Below, piece by piece: positions 57,171 to 64,000 of a stretch of DNA of 64,000 nucleotides; positions within the stretch are counted from its first letter, which is position 1, and each line of letters opens with the position of its first letter. Made by a program: the position numbers and the translations under genes. This stretch comes from DAIDKA01 sp963708865 (GTDB taxonomy: Bacteria; Pseudomonadota; Gammaproteobacteria; Steroidobacterales; Steroidobacteraceae): contig CAVPUC010000002.1 in assembly GCA_963708865.1 (NCBI GenBank), forward strand, positions 186,001 through 250,000. Reading direction: 5' to 3'. A model generated the notes under the pieces. The model searched no databases and had not been told where the DNA came from. It saw nothing but the letters and a program-made list of their open reading frames with translations.

Positions 57171-57212
57171 GATTTATCACCACCCCGCCACGCGTGGAGG
57201 CGAATTCTAGCG

Positions 57213-58121
57213 TTATCGCTGCCTCATACAGCAAACCGCACCGTCAACTACTGTACAAGGCGCACTTATTAGGCTAAATCGTCGGCAGAGATCGGGGACG
57301 GGCCCGCGTGGAAACGCCTTGTCGATTTGAGCCACTTCGGTGCTGGTCAGTTCAAGCTGGTCGGTTTTGGCGTTTTCGACGACATGCTGAACGGTCGATG
57401 CCTTGGGAATGGCGAACACGGCGGGATTTCGCAGCAAGAATCGCAGTGCCACCTGATGCGGCGTGGCCCCATGATGATCCGCTATCTGTCGCAGCACTTG
57501 GCCGCCGGCCGATTGCGGCGCAGGGAAGCCGGATTGGCTGCCGAACGGGCTGTAGGCGACCACGGCGATCCCATGAGCCGCACACCAGGGAATCACCGCA
57601 TGCTCAATCGCTCTCTGTTCCAGGTGGTAAAGCACCTGGTTGCACGCCGGTTGAGACTTGCCGGACAGGGAATAGACCTCTTCGAGATCATCCACATCGA
57701 AATTGCTGACGCCCCATGAGAGGATTTTGCCGTCCTGCATTAACTGCTCGAATGCCGCCACCGTCTCTTGCAGGGGATGCGCGCCGCGCCAGTGCAGCAA
57801 ATAACAATCCAGCCGGTCGGTTTTCAAGCGCGCGAGCGAGCCTTCGCAGGCCCGCACGACGCCAGTTCTTGACGCATTCGACGGCAGAACCTTGGACACC
57901 AGGAAGATCTCGTCCCGACGCCCTTCTATCGCCTTGGCGATCAGGCGCTCCGCCTTTCCCGAGCCGTACATCTCCGCGGTGTCGATATGGGTCATGCCCA
58001 GGTCGATTCCGCGACGCATGGCGGAGATGACTGTCGCGCTCGGTACCTGTTCGATATTCCAGGTACCTTGGCCTATCGCTGATACTGGTCGTGGTGGCGA
58101 ACCAAATTGCCGGCTTTCCAT
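57213..58121 (-). CDS. Aldo/keto reductase
   Basis: NADPH-dependent oxidoreductase of about 302 residues with a TIM barrel. The catalytic tetrad is visible: D and Y in HIDTAEMYGSGKAE, K in FLVSKVLPSNA, H in YLLHWRGAHPL. SWGVSNFDVDDLEE and AIPKASTVQHVVENAKTDQLEL bind the cofactor. ATG 58121 starts the domain. The closest family is the general stress/YeaE-like group; the substrate is unknown. Confidence 0.88.
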   Translation of the reverse strand: MESRQFGSPPRPVSAIGQGTWNIEQVPSATVISAMRRGIDLGMTHIDTAEMYGSGKAERLIAKAIEGRRDEIFLVSKVLPSNASRTGVVRACEGSLARLKTDRLDCYLLHWRGAHPLQETVAAFEQLMQDGKILSWGVSNFDVDDLEEVYSLSGKSQPACNQVLYHLEQRAIEHAVIPWCAAHGIAVVAYSPFGSQSGFPAPQSAGGQVLRQIADHHGATPHQVALRFLLRNPAVFAIPKASTVQHVVENAKTDQLELTSTEVAQIDKAFPRGPVPDLCRRFSLISAPCTVVDGAVCCMRQR

Positions 58122-58162
58122 GGCTACCCTTCGGCCGATAACAGCCGTTTGGACTGTCGACG

Positions 58163-58178
58163 TGGCAGTATACTTGCA
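58163..58178 (+). promoter_or_regulatory. Sigma54-type promoter upstream of DUF1345 gene
   Basis: TGGCAGTATACTTGCA has TGGCA, TTGCA and exact GG-N10-GC spacing, 33 nt before ATG 58212. No activator repeat array like that at 31.2 kb is obvious. Confidence 0.5.
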
Positions 58179-58211
58179 ATAGCGCCTTATCCTTGTGGAA
58201 GCAGGACTGAA

Positions 58212-58856
58212 ATGACCGGATCGTGGTTCTTCAACCATGCCAAGCTTTGGTTGGCCACCGCGATCGGCATCGCCGTTCCTTGGATATTGCCGCATCAATG
58301 GGCACTCCTGACCCGTGCGCTGGTCGGGTGGAACCTGGCGGTGCTGCTGCTGCTGCCGATGATCTATTTGCACCTGACCGGCCTCAACCCCAAGCAACTA
58401 CGCGAGCGGTACCGCGCCGATGACCCGTCGGCACCGGTGATTCTGCTGGTGGTGGTGACGGCTGCCGTGCTCAGTGTCGCAGCGATCGTCGCCTTCCTGA
58501 GCACGCTCAAGAGTGTACCGCCATCCGAGAAGGTCGCGCACATCCTGCTGGCGACACTGACCATCATTGATTCGTGGCTGCTCGTGCCCACCATGTTCAC
58601 CGTCCACTACGCTGATATGTTCTACAGCGCGGAGGTGGATGACCAGCCGCTGTTGTTCCCCGTGACCGCAGAGCCGGTATTCTGGGATTTCGTCTATTTC
58701 TCCTTCACGATCGCCGCGGCCTGCCAGACCGCTGATGTGTCAACGCGCAAGGTGGGCATACGCCGGGTCGTCACCATCCAAAGCATCATCGCTTTTCTCT
58801 TCAATGTGGCGATTCTCGGATTCGGCATCAACGTCACCGCGGGGCTGCTGTCCTGA
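58212..58856 (+). CDS. DUF1345 membrane protein
   Basis: Protein of 214 residues with about six helices, matching DUF1345: WNLAVLLLLPMIYLHL, RYRADDPSAPVILLVVVTAAVLS, LLVPTMFTVHYADMFY, EPVFWDFVYFSFTIAAACQTADV. The function is unknown. ATG 58212 is chosen because it precedes the first helix. A sigma54-type promoter is just upstream. It is divergent from the aldo/keto reductase gene. Confidence 0.82.
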   Translation: MTGSWFFNHAKLWLATAIGIAVPWILPHQWALLTRALVGWNLAVLLLLPMIYLHLTGLNPKQLRERYRADDPSAPVILLVVVTAAVLSVAAIVAFLSTLKSVPPSEKVAHILLATLTIIDSWLLVPTMFTVHYADMFYSAEVDDQPLLFPVTAEPVFWDFVYFSFTIAAACQTADVSTRKVGIRRVVTIQSIIAFLFNVAILGFGINVTAGLLS

Positions 58857-58876
58857 AGCGGCAGGCGCTGCGCGCG

Positions 58877-60430
58877 TCAGCCGGCCGGGCGGCCGAGCGC
58901 CGCGATCGCCGCCGTCAGTCGATCGGCTGCGATCGGTTTGATCAGATGGACCTGGAAGCCGGCCTTGATCGCATCGGCACGGTCCTGTGCGCGGGAAAAT
59001 GCGGTCAGGGCGATCGCCGGTAGGTCCTGAGCGCTGTGGCCGCTTTCGCGGACGGTTCGAATCAGCTGATAGCCATCCTTCTTGGCCATGCCGATGTCGC
59101 TGACCAGCACCGAAGGCTTGGTCGTCTGCAGCAGTGCGAGCGCCTCGTCGGCACTGGCCGCCTCGGCAATGCTGGCGCCCGCATCCAGCAGCACCCGGGA
59201 GATGAACGCCCGGGTGTCCACATCGTCCTCCACCAGCAGCACCGTCAGACCATCCAGCACCGTGCTGGGCTCGTCGCGATGCAGCGTCGGCAGTCGATCC
59301 GTGAGGGGCAGGCGCACGGTGAATCGGGCGCCATACCCCTGGCCGAGACTGGACGCCTCAATGGTGCCGGCGTGAACGTCGACCAGGTGCTTGACGATCG
59401 TCAAGCCGAGCCCCAGGCCGGTGAAGCTCTTGTTCAATCCGGAGTTCTGCTGACTGAATCGGTCAAACAGATGGGGCAGGAAGCTTGCGCTGATTCCCCG
59501 GCCGGTATCGGTTACCGCAATCTCGTACTGACCGTCGACCGCATGTGCGGATACGGTGACGTGGCCGCCGGCAGCGGTGAACTTGATGGCGTTGCTGACC
59601 AGATTCCAGACAATCTGCTGCAGCCGGCCATCATCCCCCATCACGTGCGAATCCAGATCCGCCACTTCCCATTCGAGCGTGACTTCCCTGGCCTCCGCCA
59701 GGGGCGCGAGCACGGCCTGTGCGGACTTCAGTGCCAGGGCAGGGTTTATCGCCACGATTTCCAAGTCCGTCTTGCCGAAGCGCATCCCGGCGTAGTCCAG
59801 CAAATCGGCGATCAGATGGGTCTGGAGTCGGGAATTGCGTTCAATGACATCGAGGCCCTTGAGAATGTCGGGGGTCACGTCCGGCGTGCGTTTCAGTACG
59901 TTCACCCAACCGAGGATGGCGCTGAGCGGATTGCGCAGCTCATGTGACAAGGTAGCCAGAAACTCATCCTTGATCCGGTTGAGGCGCTCAGCTTCGTGGC
60001 GTGCTGCTCGTTCCCTGGCCAGCAGGTTCTCGTAGTCCGCTTCGCTGCGGTGACCCTCCGATGCGTCGGTCGTCGTCACGATCCGGGCGCCATCGGAGCT
60101 TTCCGCGACGATGCGCCACTCGAGGGTAGTATCGCGTTCGCCTGGCAGGACCGGCAGCGTCCCTTCCCACTGGCCCTCGGATCGCAGGGACTTGTCGATG
60201 TGTTCGCACACGGCGCCGTCGGCGACCACCAGCCGTGAAATATGCCGGCCAACGACCTCGTTCTTGGGCAGGCCCGCGAGCGTGCAAAACGCCGGATTGG
60301 CATCGGTACACACCAAATCCGCGTTCAGCAGCGCCACGCCGTTGGAGGCTAGTTCGAACATAGGGCAAACCCAGTGATCACGCCCATGGGCAAGGGCCAG
60401 ATATAGCTTGGGATAGCTGAACCTTCGCAT
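58877..60430 (-). CDS. PAS hybrid histidine kinase with C-terminal receiver
   Basis: Intact 517-residue cytoplasmic hybrid kinase: one PAS domain (FELASNGVALLNADLVCTDANPAFCTLAG), HisKA (FLATLSHELRNPLSAILGWVNVLKR), ATPase (NLVSNAIKFTAAGGHV; GRGISASFLPHLFDRFSQQN; GLGLGLTIVKHLVDVHAG) and a receiver (LLVEDDVDTRAFI; LVSDIGMAKKDGYQ; LIKPIAADRL). The histidine is phosphorylated and may pass to the receiver aspartate. No dedicated output regulator is adjacent. Confidence 0.92.
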   Translation of the reverse strand: MRRFSYPKLYLALAHGRDHWVCPMFELASNGVALLNADLVCTDANPAFCTLAGLPKNEVVGRHISRLVVADGAVCEHIDKSLRSEGQWEGTLPVLPGERDTTLEWRIVAESSDGARIVTTTDASEGHRSEADYENLLARERAARHEAERLNRIKDEFLATLSHELRNPLSAILGWVNVLKRTPDVTPDILKGLDVIERNSRLQTHLIADLLDYAGMRFGKTDLEIVAINPALALKSAQAVLAPLAEAREVTLEWEVADLDSHVMGDDGRLQQIVWNLVSNAIKFTAAGGHVTVSAHAVDGQYEIAVTDTGRGISASFLPHLFDRFSQQNSGLNKSFTGLGLGLTIVKHLVDVHAGTIEASSLGQGYGARFTVRLPLTDRLPTLHRDEPSTVLDGLTVLLVEDDVDTRAFISRVLLDAGASIAEAASADEALALLQTTKPSVLVSDIGMAKKDGYQLIRTVRESGHSAQDLPAIALTAFSRAQDRADAIKAGFQVHLIKPIAADRLTAAIAALGRPAG

Positions 60431-60540
60431 CGGCGTGCTATCCCTGCCGCTGTAGGAATCCGCCTAGCCTATTCGTTGCCGATCCGTGGGACTGAGGCGC
60501 GCATTTTCATGCCAGCGTTCACGGCGCTCATCGGGAGACT

Positions 60541-60911
60541 GCCTTGGATTCGAAAAAAGGCCGGCGGCAAGCTGCCGGATTCATCGCCCCGCAGCTGGTG
60601 CAAGCTGCGCGCCGGTCCGCCCGGGTTCGCCGGGGCTGGGTGCGCGAGGCTGCCAAATTCGACGGCTAACGGAGCCGTTACGGGTCCAAAGAAGGAACGA
60701 GCGTGTATCGGGTCAAACCGCAGCTGGTGGCCAAGTGGAATTTGCCGGCTGGACTGCAGACGGCATGGTGCGCCAGGCATCGTTCAAGGGACTGCATGAG
60801 GATAAGCCGGCGGCGGAAGTGCAAGCGCAATCCGCGGCGCCCGACCGTGCGACGAAACTCATTCAGCGAGCGAGCTCGCAAGGCGTCGTTACGTCGTTGA
60901 CGCCGCGCCGG
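60541..60911 (+). pseudogene. ligD: ligD remnant (ATP-dependent DNA ligase)
   Basis: Two pieces of LigD joined by an internal deletion. The first reads GFIAPQLVQAARRSARVRRGW, then VREAAKFDG and stop; KFDG is the ligase active-site lysine motif. The second, in other frames, is VYRVKPQLVA, then VEFAGWTADGMVRQASFKGLHEDKPAAEV, the C-terminal OB-fold end. The polymerase and phosphoesterase domains and most of the ligase are missing. It is convergent with the ku operon, a neighbour LigD normally partners. Confidence 0.72.
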
Positions 60912-61496
60912 TTACGGTTGCGATTTGCGGCGGAAAGCCAGCAGATGCATGAGCGCCTCGCGCGGCCGTTCCCGTCGCTCGTGCAGCAGGCTCAGGTGTA
61001 AATGCGCCTCATGCATCGTCGGCTCCTGCGCCAGGGCGTCCCGGTAAGCCTGGGCCGCTTCGTCATCGCGATGCAGATCCTCGAGCAGCAGCGCAAGGTT
61101 GAATGACAGGGTCGCACTGGCATGGCGAGCGGCGCGATAGGTTTTCTCGGCGGCCGCGAGTTCCCCGTTGAGGTGTTGCAGCCGCCCAAGATTGATCGAG
61201 GCGTCGAGATGGCCACGATAGGTCGCGAGCGCTGCCCGATAGCCCTCGCGTGCGGCGGCAATGTCGGTTGCCTCCAGGGCAAAGCCGCGCGCGAAGTGCT
61301 CCGCAGCGCGCTCACGGGCCTGCGCGCGGTGGCCCTTGCGCGGCGGCACCGCTGCGTTGCTTGAAGGTCCGGAATTCTGGTGACGCCGCTGTGCGTCGAG
61401 CGCTTTCACCAGCTTGCGCAGGGTACCGGCAACGCGTCGCCGCGGCACACCGGCGTCAGCCAGGATGGCGGCCGGCACACTTGATTGATCCTTCAT
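60912..61496 (-). CDS. TPR-repeat protein co-encoded with Ku
   Basis: Protein of 194 residues. The N-terminal 70 residues are basic and disordered; from there TPR units follow (AREGYRAALATYRGHLDASINLGRLQHLNGELAAAEKTYRAARHA; AAQAYRDALAQEPTMHEAHLHLSLLHERRERPREAL). Its ATG overlaps the ku stop (ATGA). This coupling suggests a role connected to Ku, or only shared expression; the family is not known for DNA repair. Confidence 0.75.
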   Translation of the reverse strand: MKDQSSVPAAILADAGVPRRRVAGTLRKLVKALDAQRRHQNSGPSSNAAVPPRKGHRAQARERAAEHFARGFALEATDIAAAREGYRAALATYRGHLDASINLGRLQHLNGELAAAEKTYRAARHASATLSFNLALLLEDLHRDDEAAQAYRDALAQEPTMHEAHLHLSLLHERRERPREALMHLLAFRRKSQP

Positions 61497-62347
61497 CTTT
61501 TGCGGGCCTTGCGAGTGGGCGCGGGGCTGGCGCGCTTGGGCGCCCTGGCGACTTGAGCATCGGGCTTGCGATCGAGGCTCGCCTTCAATGCCTGCATCAG
61601 ATCGATGACGTTGCTGCCGCGGTTGCTGGTGGCTTCCTGGGCCACGGAAACCTCCTTGCCCTCAACCTTGCGCTGGATCGCTGCGGCGACCCGGCCCTTG
61701 AATTCGTCCTGAAATTCACTGGGATCGAATTGTTTGACGGACAGGTGATCGATGAGCTGATTGGCGAGTTTCAGCTCACCTTCGGTCACGGTCGCAGGCT
61801 CGATCGGCAGGTCCATGATGGGTCGCAGCTCCCCCTGGAAGTGCAGCTGGTGCATCGCAAGACCCTGATCCATGGGTCGGATCACCACCACGTGCTCCTT
61901 GCCGCGCGAGATCCAGCGGCCCACGGCGCAGCGGCGCGAATTCTTCAGCGCCGTCGCCAGCAGCGCATAAGGCTTGGCGCCACCTTTCTCCGGGGCCAGG
62001 AAGAACGTCGAGGAAAAATAGATCGGATCCACCGAGTCGAGCGGCACAAATTCGCTAATGTCGATGGAGCGACTGGTCTTCTCCTCCAGTTCCTTCAGTT
62101 CCGCCGGCGTGAAGGTGACGAATTGGTCCTTCGCGAACTCATAGCCCTTCGCCATGTCCGCACGCTCAACCGGCTTGCCGTCTTTCACGGCGACATATTG
62201 CTGGCGCACCCGCGAGCCGTCCTTGGCGCGCAGAAAATTGAATGAAATCCGCTCCGAGGGAATCGCTGCGGAGAAAACCTGCACGGGAATCGCCACCAGT
62301 CCGAACGACAAGGTAAGCGAGGCGATCGGGCGGGTGCTGCTTGGCAT
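61493..62347 (-). CDS. ku: Ku protein (non-homologous end joining)
   Basis: Homodimeric ring protein of about 284 residues that binds DNA double-strand ends. The Ku core is complete: IASLTLSFGLVAIPVQVFSA, RVRQQYVAVKDGKPVERADMAKGYEFAKDQFVTFTPAEL, IDISEFVPLDSVDPIYFSSTFFLAPEKGG and VVIRPMDQGLAMHQLHFQGEL. The C-terminal basic tail (APKRASPAPTRKARKR) is typical and helps DNA binding. ATG 62347 is preferred to the upstream GTG. The ligD that should work with it is reduced to a remnant next door. Confidence 0.93.
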   Translation of the reverse strand: MPSSTRPIASLTLSFGLVAIPVQVFSAAIPSERISFNFLRAKDGSRVRQQYVAVKDGKPVERADMAKGYEFAKDQFVTFTPAELKELEEKTSRSIDISEFVPLDSVDPIYFSSTFFLAPEKGGAKPYALLATALKNSRRCAVGRWISRGKEHVVVIRPMDQGLAMHQLHFQGELRPIMDLPIEPATVTEGELKLANQLIDHLSVKQFDPSEFQDEFKGRVAAAIQRKVEGKEVSVAQEATSNRGSNVIDLMQALKASLDRKPDAQVARAPKRASPAPTRKARKR

Positions 62348-62401
62348 AAGGTCCGGGAGCACGCCCGACGGTGAGTCGGCGCGTGCTCCCGCGGCTGGCC
62401 G

Positions 62402-62812
62402 CTAGGGCTTCGGATCCGAATCGGCCTTGGCCTGTTTTGCCAGTGCCTGGGCCGTTTGGTAGGCGGTATCGGCTTGCGCCTTGCACGCCTTCTGACCCTC
62501 GCCACTCAATCTCTCGCACTGGGCCAGGGCGACCTTGTGATCGCCCTCGGCCTGTGCCTCATTGACCTTCTCGGTCTCGACGGCGCGCGTATGATCCGCG
62601 GCCGCCTGCTCATCCCGCACCACCGTCTGCGCGCTGTTGACCTTGGCGCCAGCGTTCTCCTCGGCTTTCGCCGTGGTTTGCGCGGCGTTGTTTTCAGCAA
62701 CGGCGGTATCCTTGGCGACCTGATCCGGGCTCTTCGCCTGATTGCAGCCGTTCAGCAGGCACGTTGCCAGCAGTGTCACGGTGAGGACGAGACCGATTTT
62801 ATTGGTTTTCAT
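62402..62812 (-). CDS. Lipoprotein with charged helical repeat, unknown function
   Basis: Protein of 136 residues with signal LLATCLLNGCNQAKS (lipobox LNGC). The mature part is a long alanine/glutamate/lysine-rich helix (AENNAAQTTAKAEENAGAKV; EKVNEAQAEGDHKVALAQCE) that could form a coiled coil. No family is recognised. It is followed on the same strand by ku. Confidence 0.7.
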   Translation of the reverse strand: MKTNKIGLVLTVTLLATCLLNGCNQAKSPDQVAKDTAVAENNAAQTTAKAEENAGAKVNSAQTVVRDEQAAADHTRAVETEKVNEAQAEGDHKVALAQCERLSGEGQKACKAQADTAYQTAQALAKQAKADSDPKP

Positions 62813-62826
62813 TAAGTGAATTTCCT

Positions 62827-62991
62827 TCAGACGCTTGGGCGGCGCCCCAAGAAAAACGTGGCAATTGCAACGATCAGAAACACAAAGAACAGGATCTTGG
62901 CAATGCCCGCAGCACCGGCTGCGATTCCACCAAATCCCAGGACCGCGGCAATCAGGGCTATGACCAAAAACACGACGGCGTAGTGAAGCAT
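62827..62991 (-). CDS. DUF1328 (UPF0391) small membrane protein
   Basis: Protein of 54 residues, MLHYAVVFLVIALIAAVLGF, then GGIAAGAAGIAKILFFVFLI and VAIATFFLGRRPSV: two helices with the conserved G-F-G-G turn. It fits UPF0391, a family of tiny inner-membrane proteins of unknown function. ATG 62991 is preceded by a ribosome-site-like GGGGTCTTCC region. It is just upstream of the coiled-coil lipoprotein gene. Confidence 0.85.
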   Translation of the reverse strand: MLHYAVVFLVIALIAAVLGFGGIAAGAAGIAKILFFVFLIVAIATFFLGRRPSV

Positions 62992-63112
62992 GGAAGACCC
63001 CTTGTTTTCGGCAGGTTTTGACTGACGGTACAGTATCCAGCACAGCTTCCGATGTAAGTCCGGCGCAAGCGATACAATTCGTAGGGCATACCCTACGGAA
63101 TGCGCGGCGTGG

Positions 63113-63508
63113 CTAGGCGAGCGTGTGCAGTTCGATGGTCAGGGTCACCACGAATACAGCGGCGGAGCCGAGGATGTAGGCCGGTGCGGCGGCCGGGGAG
63201 GCGAGGCCTCGCGATGGCCGCGGCCGTCGATGGTCGGCGCTGAATTGGCGTCGCGCCAGGAGGGTATTGAGCGTGAAGGCCACGCATAACAGCGCGCACA
63301 GGTAGCGCTGCGGATGCAACCCGTCGGCGCTGTGGTAGGGATTGTCGAGCAGCCGCAGTGTCCACAGCAGATCTGTGACGCTGAGAATATTGAGGCTGAC
63401 CCCCAGACCGAGCGCCAGCATGGCAACCGTGTAGACGGGGCCGTGGCGCAAGCCGATCCGGCCACAACAGCTCACCATCGATGCGAACAGACCCCGGTAC
63501 AGCTCCAT
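63113..63508 (-). CDS. Small membrane protein, unknown function
   Basis: Protein of 131 residues with three or four helices (YTVAMLALGLGVSLNILSVTDLLW; YLCALLCVAFTLNTLLA; YILGSAAVFVVTLTIEL). The family is not recognised. It is 19 nt downstream of the PAP2 gene on the same strand and may be co-transcribed with it. Confidence 0.55.
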   Translation of the reverse strand: MELYRGLFASMVSCCGRIGLRHGPVYTVAMLALGLGVSLNILSVTDLLWTLRLLDNPYHSADGLHPQRYLCALLCVAFTLNTLLARRQFSADHRRPRPSRGLASPAAAPAYILGSAAVFVVTLTIELHTLA

Positions 63509-63527
63509 GATGGCGCGTCGCGTGTGC

Positions 63528-64000
63528 CTAGTTCACGATCATGTTGAAGGTCAGCTTCAAGCCCCCGTCCGCAGAGGGCGCTAGCGACAGATTCCAGTCG
63601 TGTAGCCGCTGCAGCCGCCGATGGGTGCTGAAACGTCCCGAAGCGATGCCCAGTGCCGCGCCCGCCACGGTATCGGAAAGCCAGTGCTGGTTGTCATGCA
63701 GCCGCAGGTAGCTCGTGGCGCTCGCCATGCCGTAGCCCAGTGCGCGGCGCAGCCAGCGATCGTCGTCGTTGCCGGATTCGGCGAATACCGTGCCGATCGC
63801 GAAGGCGAACGTCGCATGCAACGAGGGAAATGAACTACCGCCAGCACGCCACTCGTTGCTGTCGGTGGTCTCATCGGGCCGCTGCCTGCCTGCCGCGTAC
63901 TTGAGCGCCTCGGCGGTGATGGAGCTGAACCCTGCGGCCTCGAGCATGGTGTAGGCCTCCGTTTTGCCGAAAGAATCGTCAGTCACCTCGGATATCAACC
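63528..64000 (-). CDS. PAP2-family phosphatase, N terminus outside window
   Basis: C-terminal 156 residues of a PAP2 membrane-associated phosphatase. The three phosphatase signatures are visible: K-x6-R-P in KYAAGRQRP, the P-S-x-H of SSFPSLHATFAFA, and R-x5-H-x3-D in SYLRLHDNQHWLSD. The end FNMIVN is complete. Such enzymes act on lipid phosphates; the 5' part is beyond the window end. Confidence 0.85.
   Translation of the reverse strand, partial: LISEVTDDSFGKTEAYTMLEAAGFSSITAEALKYAAGRQRPDETTDSNEWRAGGSSFPSLHATFAFAIGTVFAESGNDDDRWLRRALGYGMASATSYLRLHDNQHWLSDTVAGAALGIASGRFSTHRRLQRLHDWNLSLAPSADGGLKLTFNMIVN

Noticed and set aside
61250..62245. 331-codon open frame on the plus strand
   Set aside because: Antisense to ku with no domain; ku is unmistakable.

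Overview
The window is GC-rich DNA from a proteobacterium, most likely a gammaproteobacterium of the environmental Xanthomonadales/Nevskiales type. This is inferred from gene content (KdpDE, CopCD, BlaI-M56, FtsX permease arrays, BON/Hsp20/HdeD stress genes, bacterial Ku); no rRNA is present to confirm it. One tRNA is present, tRNA-Ala(CGC) at 7257-7332.

Layout. 1-7.2 kb: the end of a kdpD/kdpE sensor-regulator pair (each with one frameshift), copC-copD, a zinc alcohol dehydrogenase, a frameshifted aromatic-acid MFS transporter and a peroxiredoxin. 7.2-9.6 kb: tRNA-Ala followed by a decayed integrative element bounded by a 14-bp repeat of the tRNA 3' end. It holds scraps of a P4-type integrase and an RHH/PIN toxin-antitoxin pair; a Phd/PIN pair lies just outside. 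9.8-16.3 kb: small lipoproteins, a prolyl 4-hydroxylase, a lipoprotein di-heme peroxidase with an SAPAS-repeat linker and a large lipoprotein phosphoesterase. 17-29.3 kb: a stress region with a decayed MscS-cNMP channel, HdeD, three BON proteins, a W-rich small exported protein, a sigma54 activator paired with a MEDS sensor, a Crp/Fnr regulator, a DUF5335 remnant and Hsp20. Eight FNR-type boxes (TTGAY-N4-RTCAA) lie between these genes, each with a plausible -10 element 21-22 nt away, so the region looks like a locally encoded FixK/Fnr-type regulon.

29.4-40.5 kb: a BlaI repressor and an M56 peptidase fused to a SecD-like head domain, divergent from three pairs of FtsX/MacB-type permeases with no ATPase gene among them. 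The first pair is preceded by a consensus sigma54 promoter and three phased TGTCCGC repeats. 40.5-45 kb: a graveyard of broken genes (VOC, eRF1-like, metallo-hydrolase, MoaF-like, SnoaL-like, aquaporin). 45-54 kb: DHA2 exporter, cation diffusion facilitator, PadR and XRE regulators, a TrmO-like gene, UPF0149, a SulP transporter without STAS and a hybrid histidine kinase. 54-64 kb: a DUF1579 protein, a FAN1-like nuclease in several frames, an aldo/keto reductase, DUF1345, a second hybrid kinase, a ligD scrap beside an intact ku, a TPR gene, DUF1328 and a PAP2 phosphatase running off the end.

More than twenty genes are broken by frameshifts, nonsense codons or internal deletions, and a 33-base poly-A run sits at 21540-21572. 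Part of this may be assembly error, but the nonsense codons and large internal deletions point to real decay as well. The strongest candidates for something new are the FNR-box stress regulon and the sigma54-controlled orphan permease array with its M56-SecD-head neighbour.
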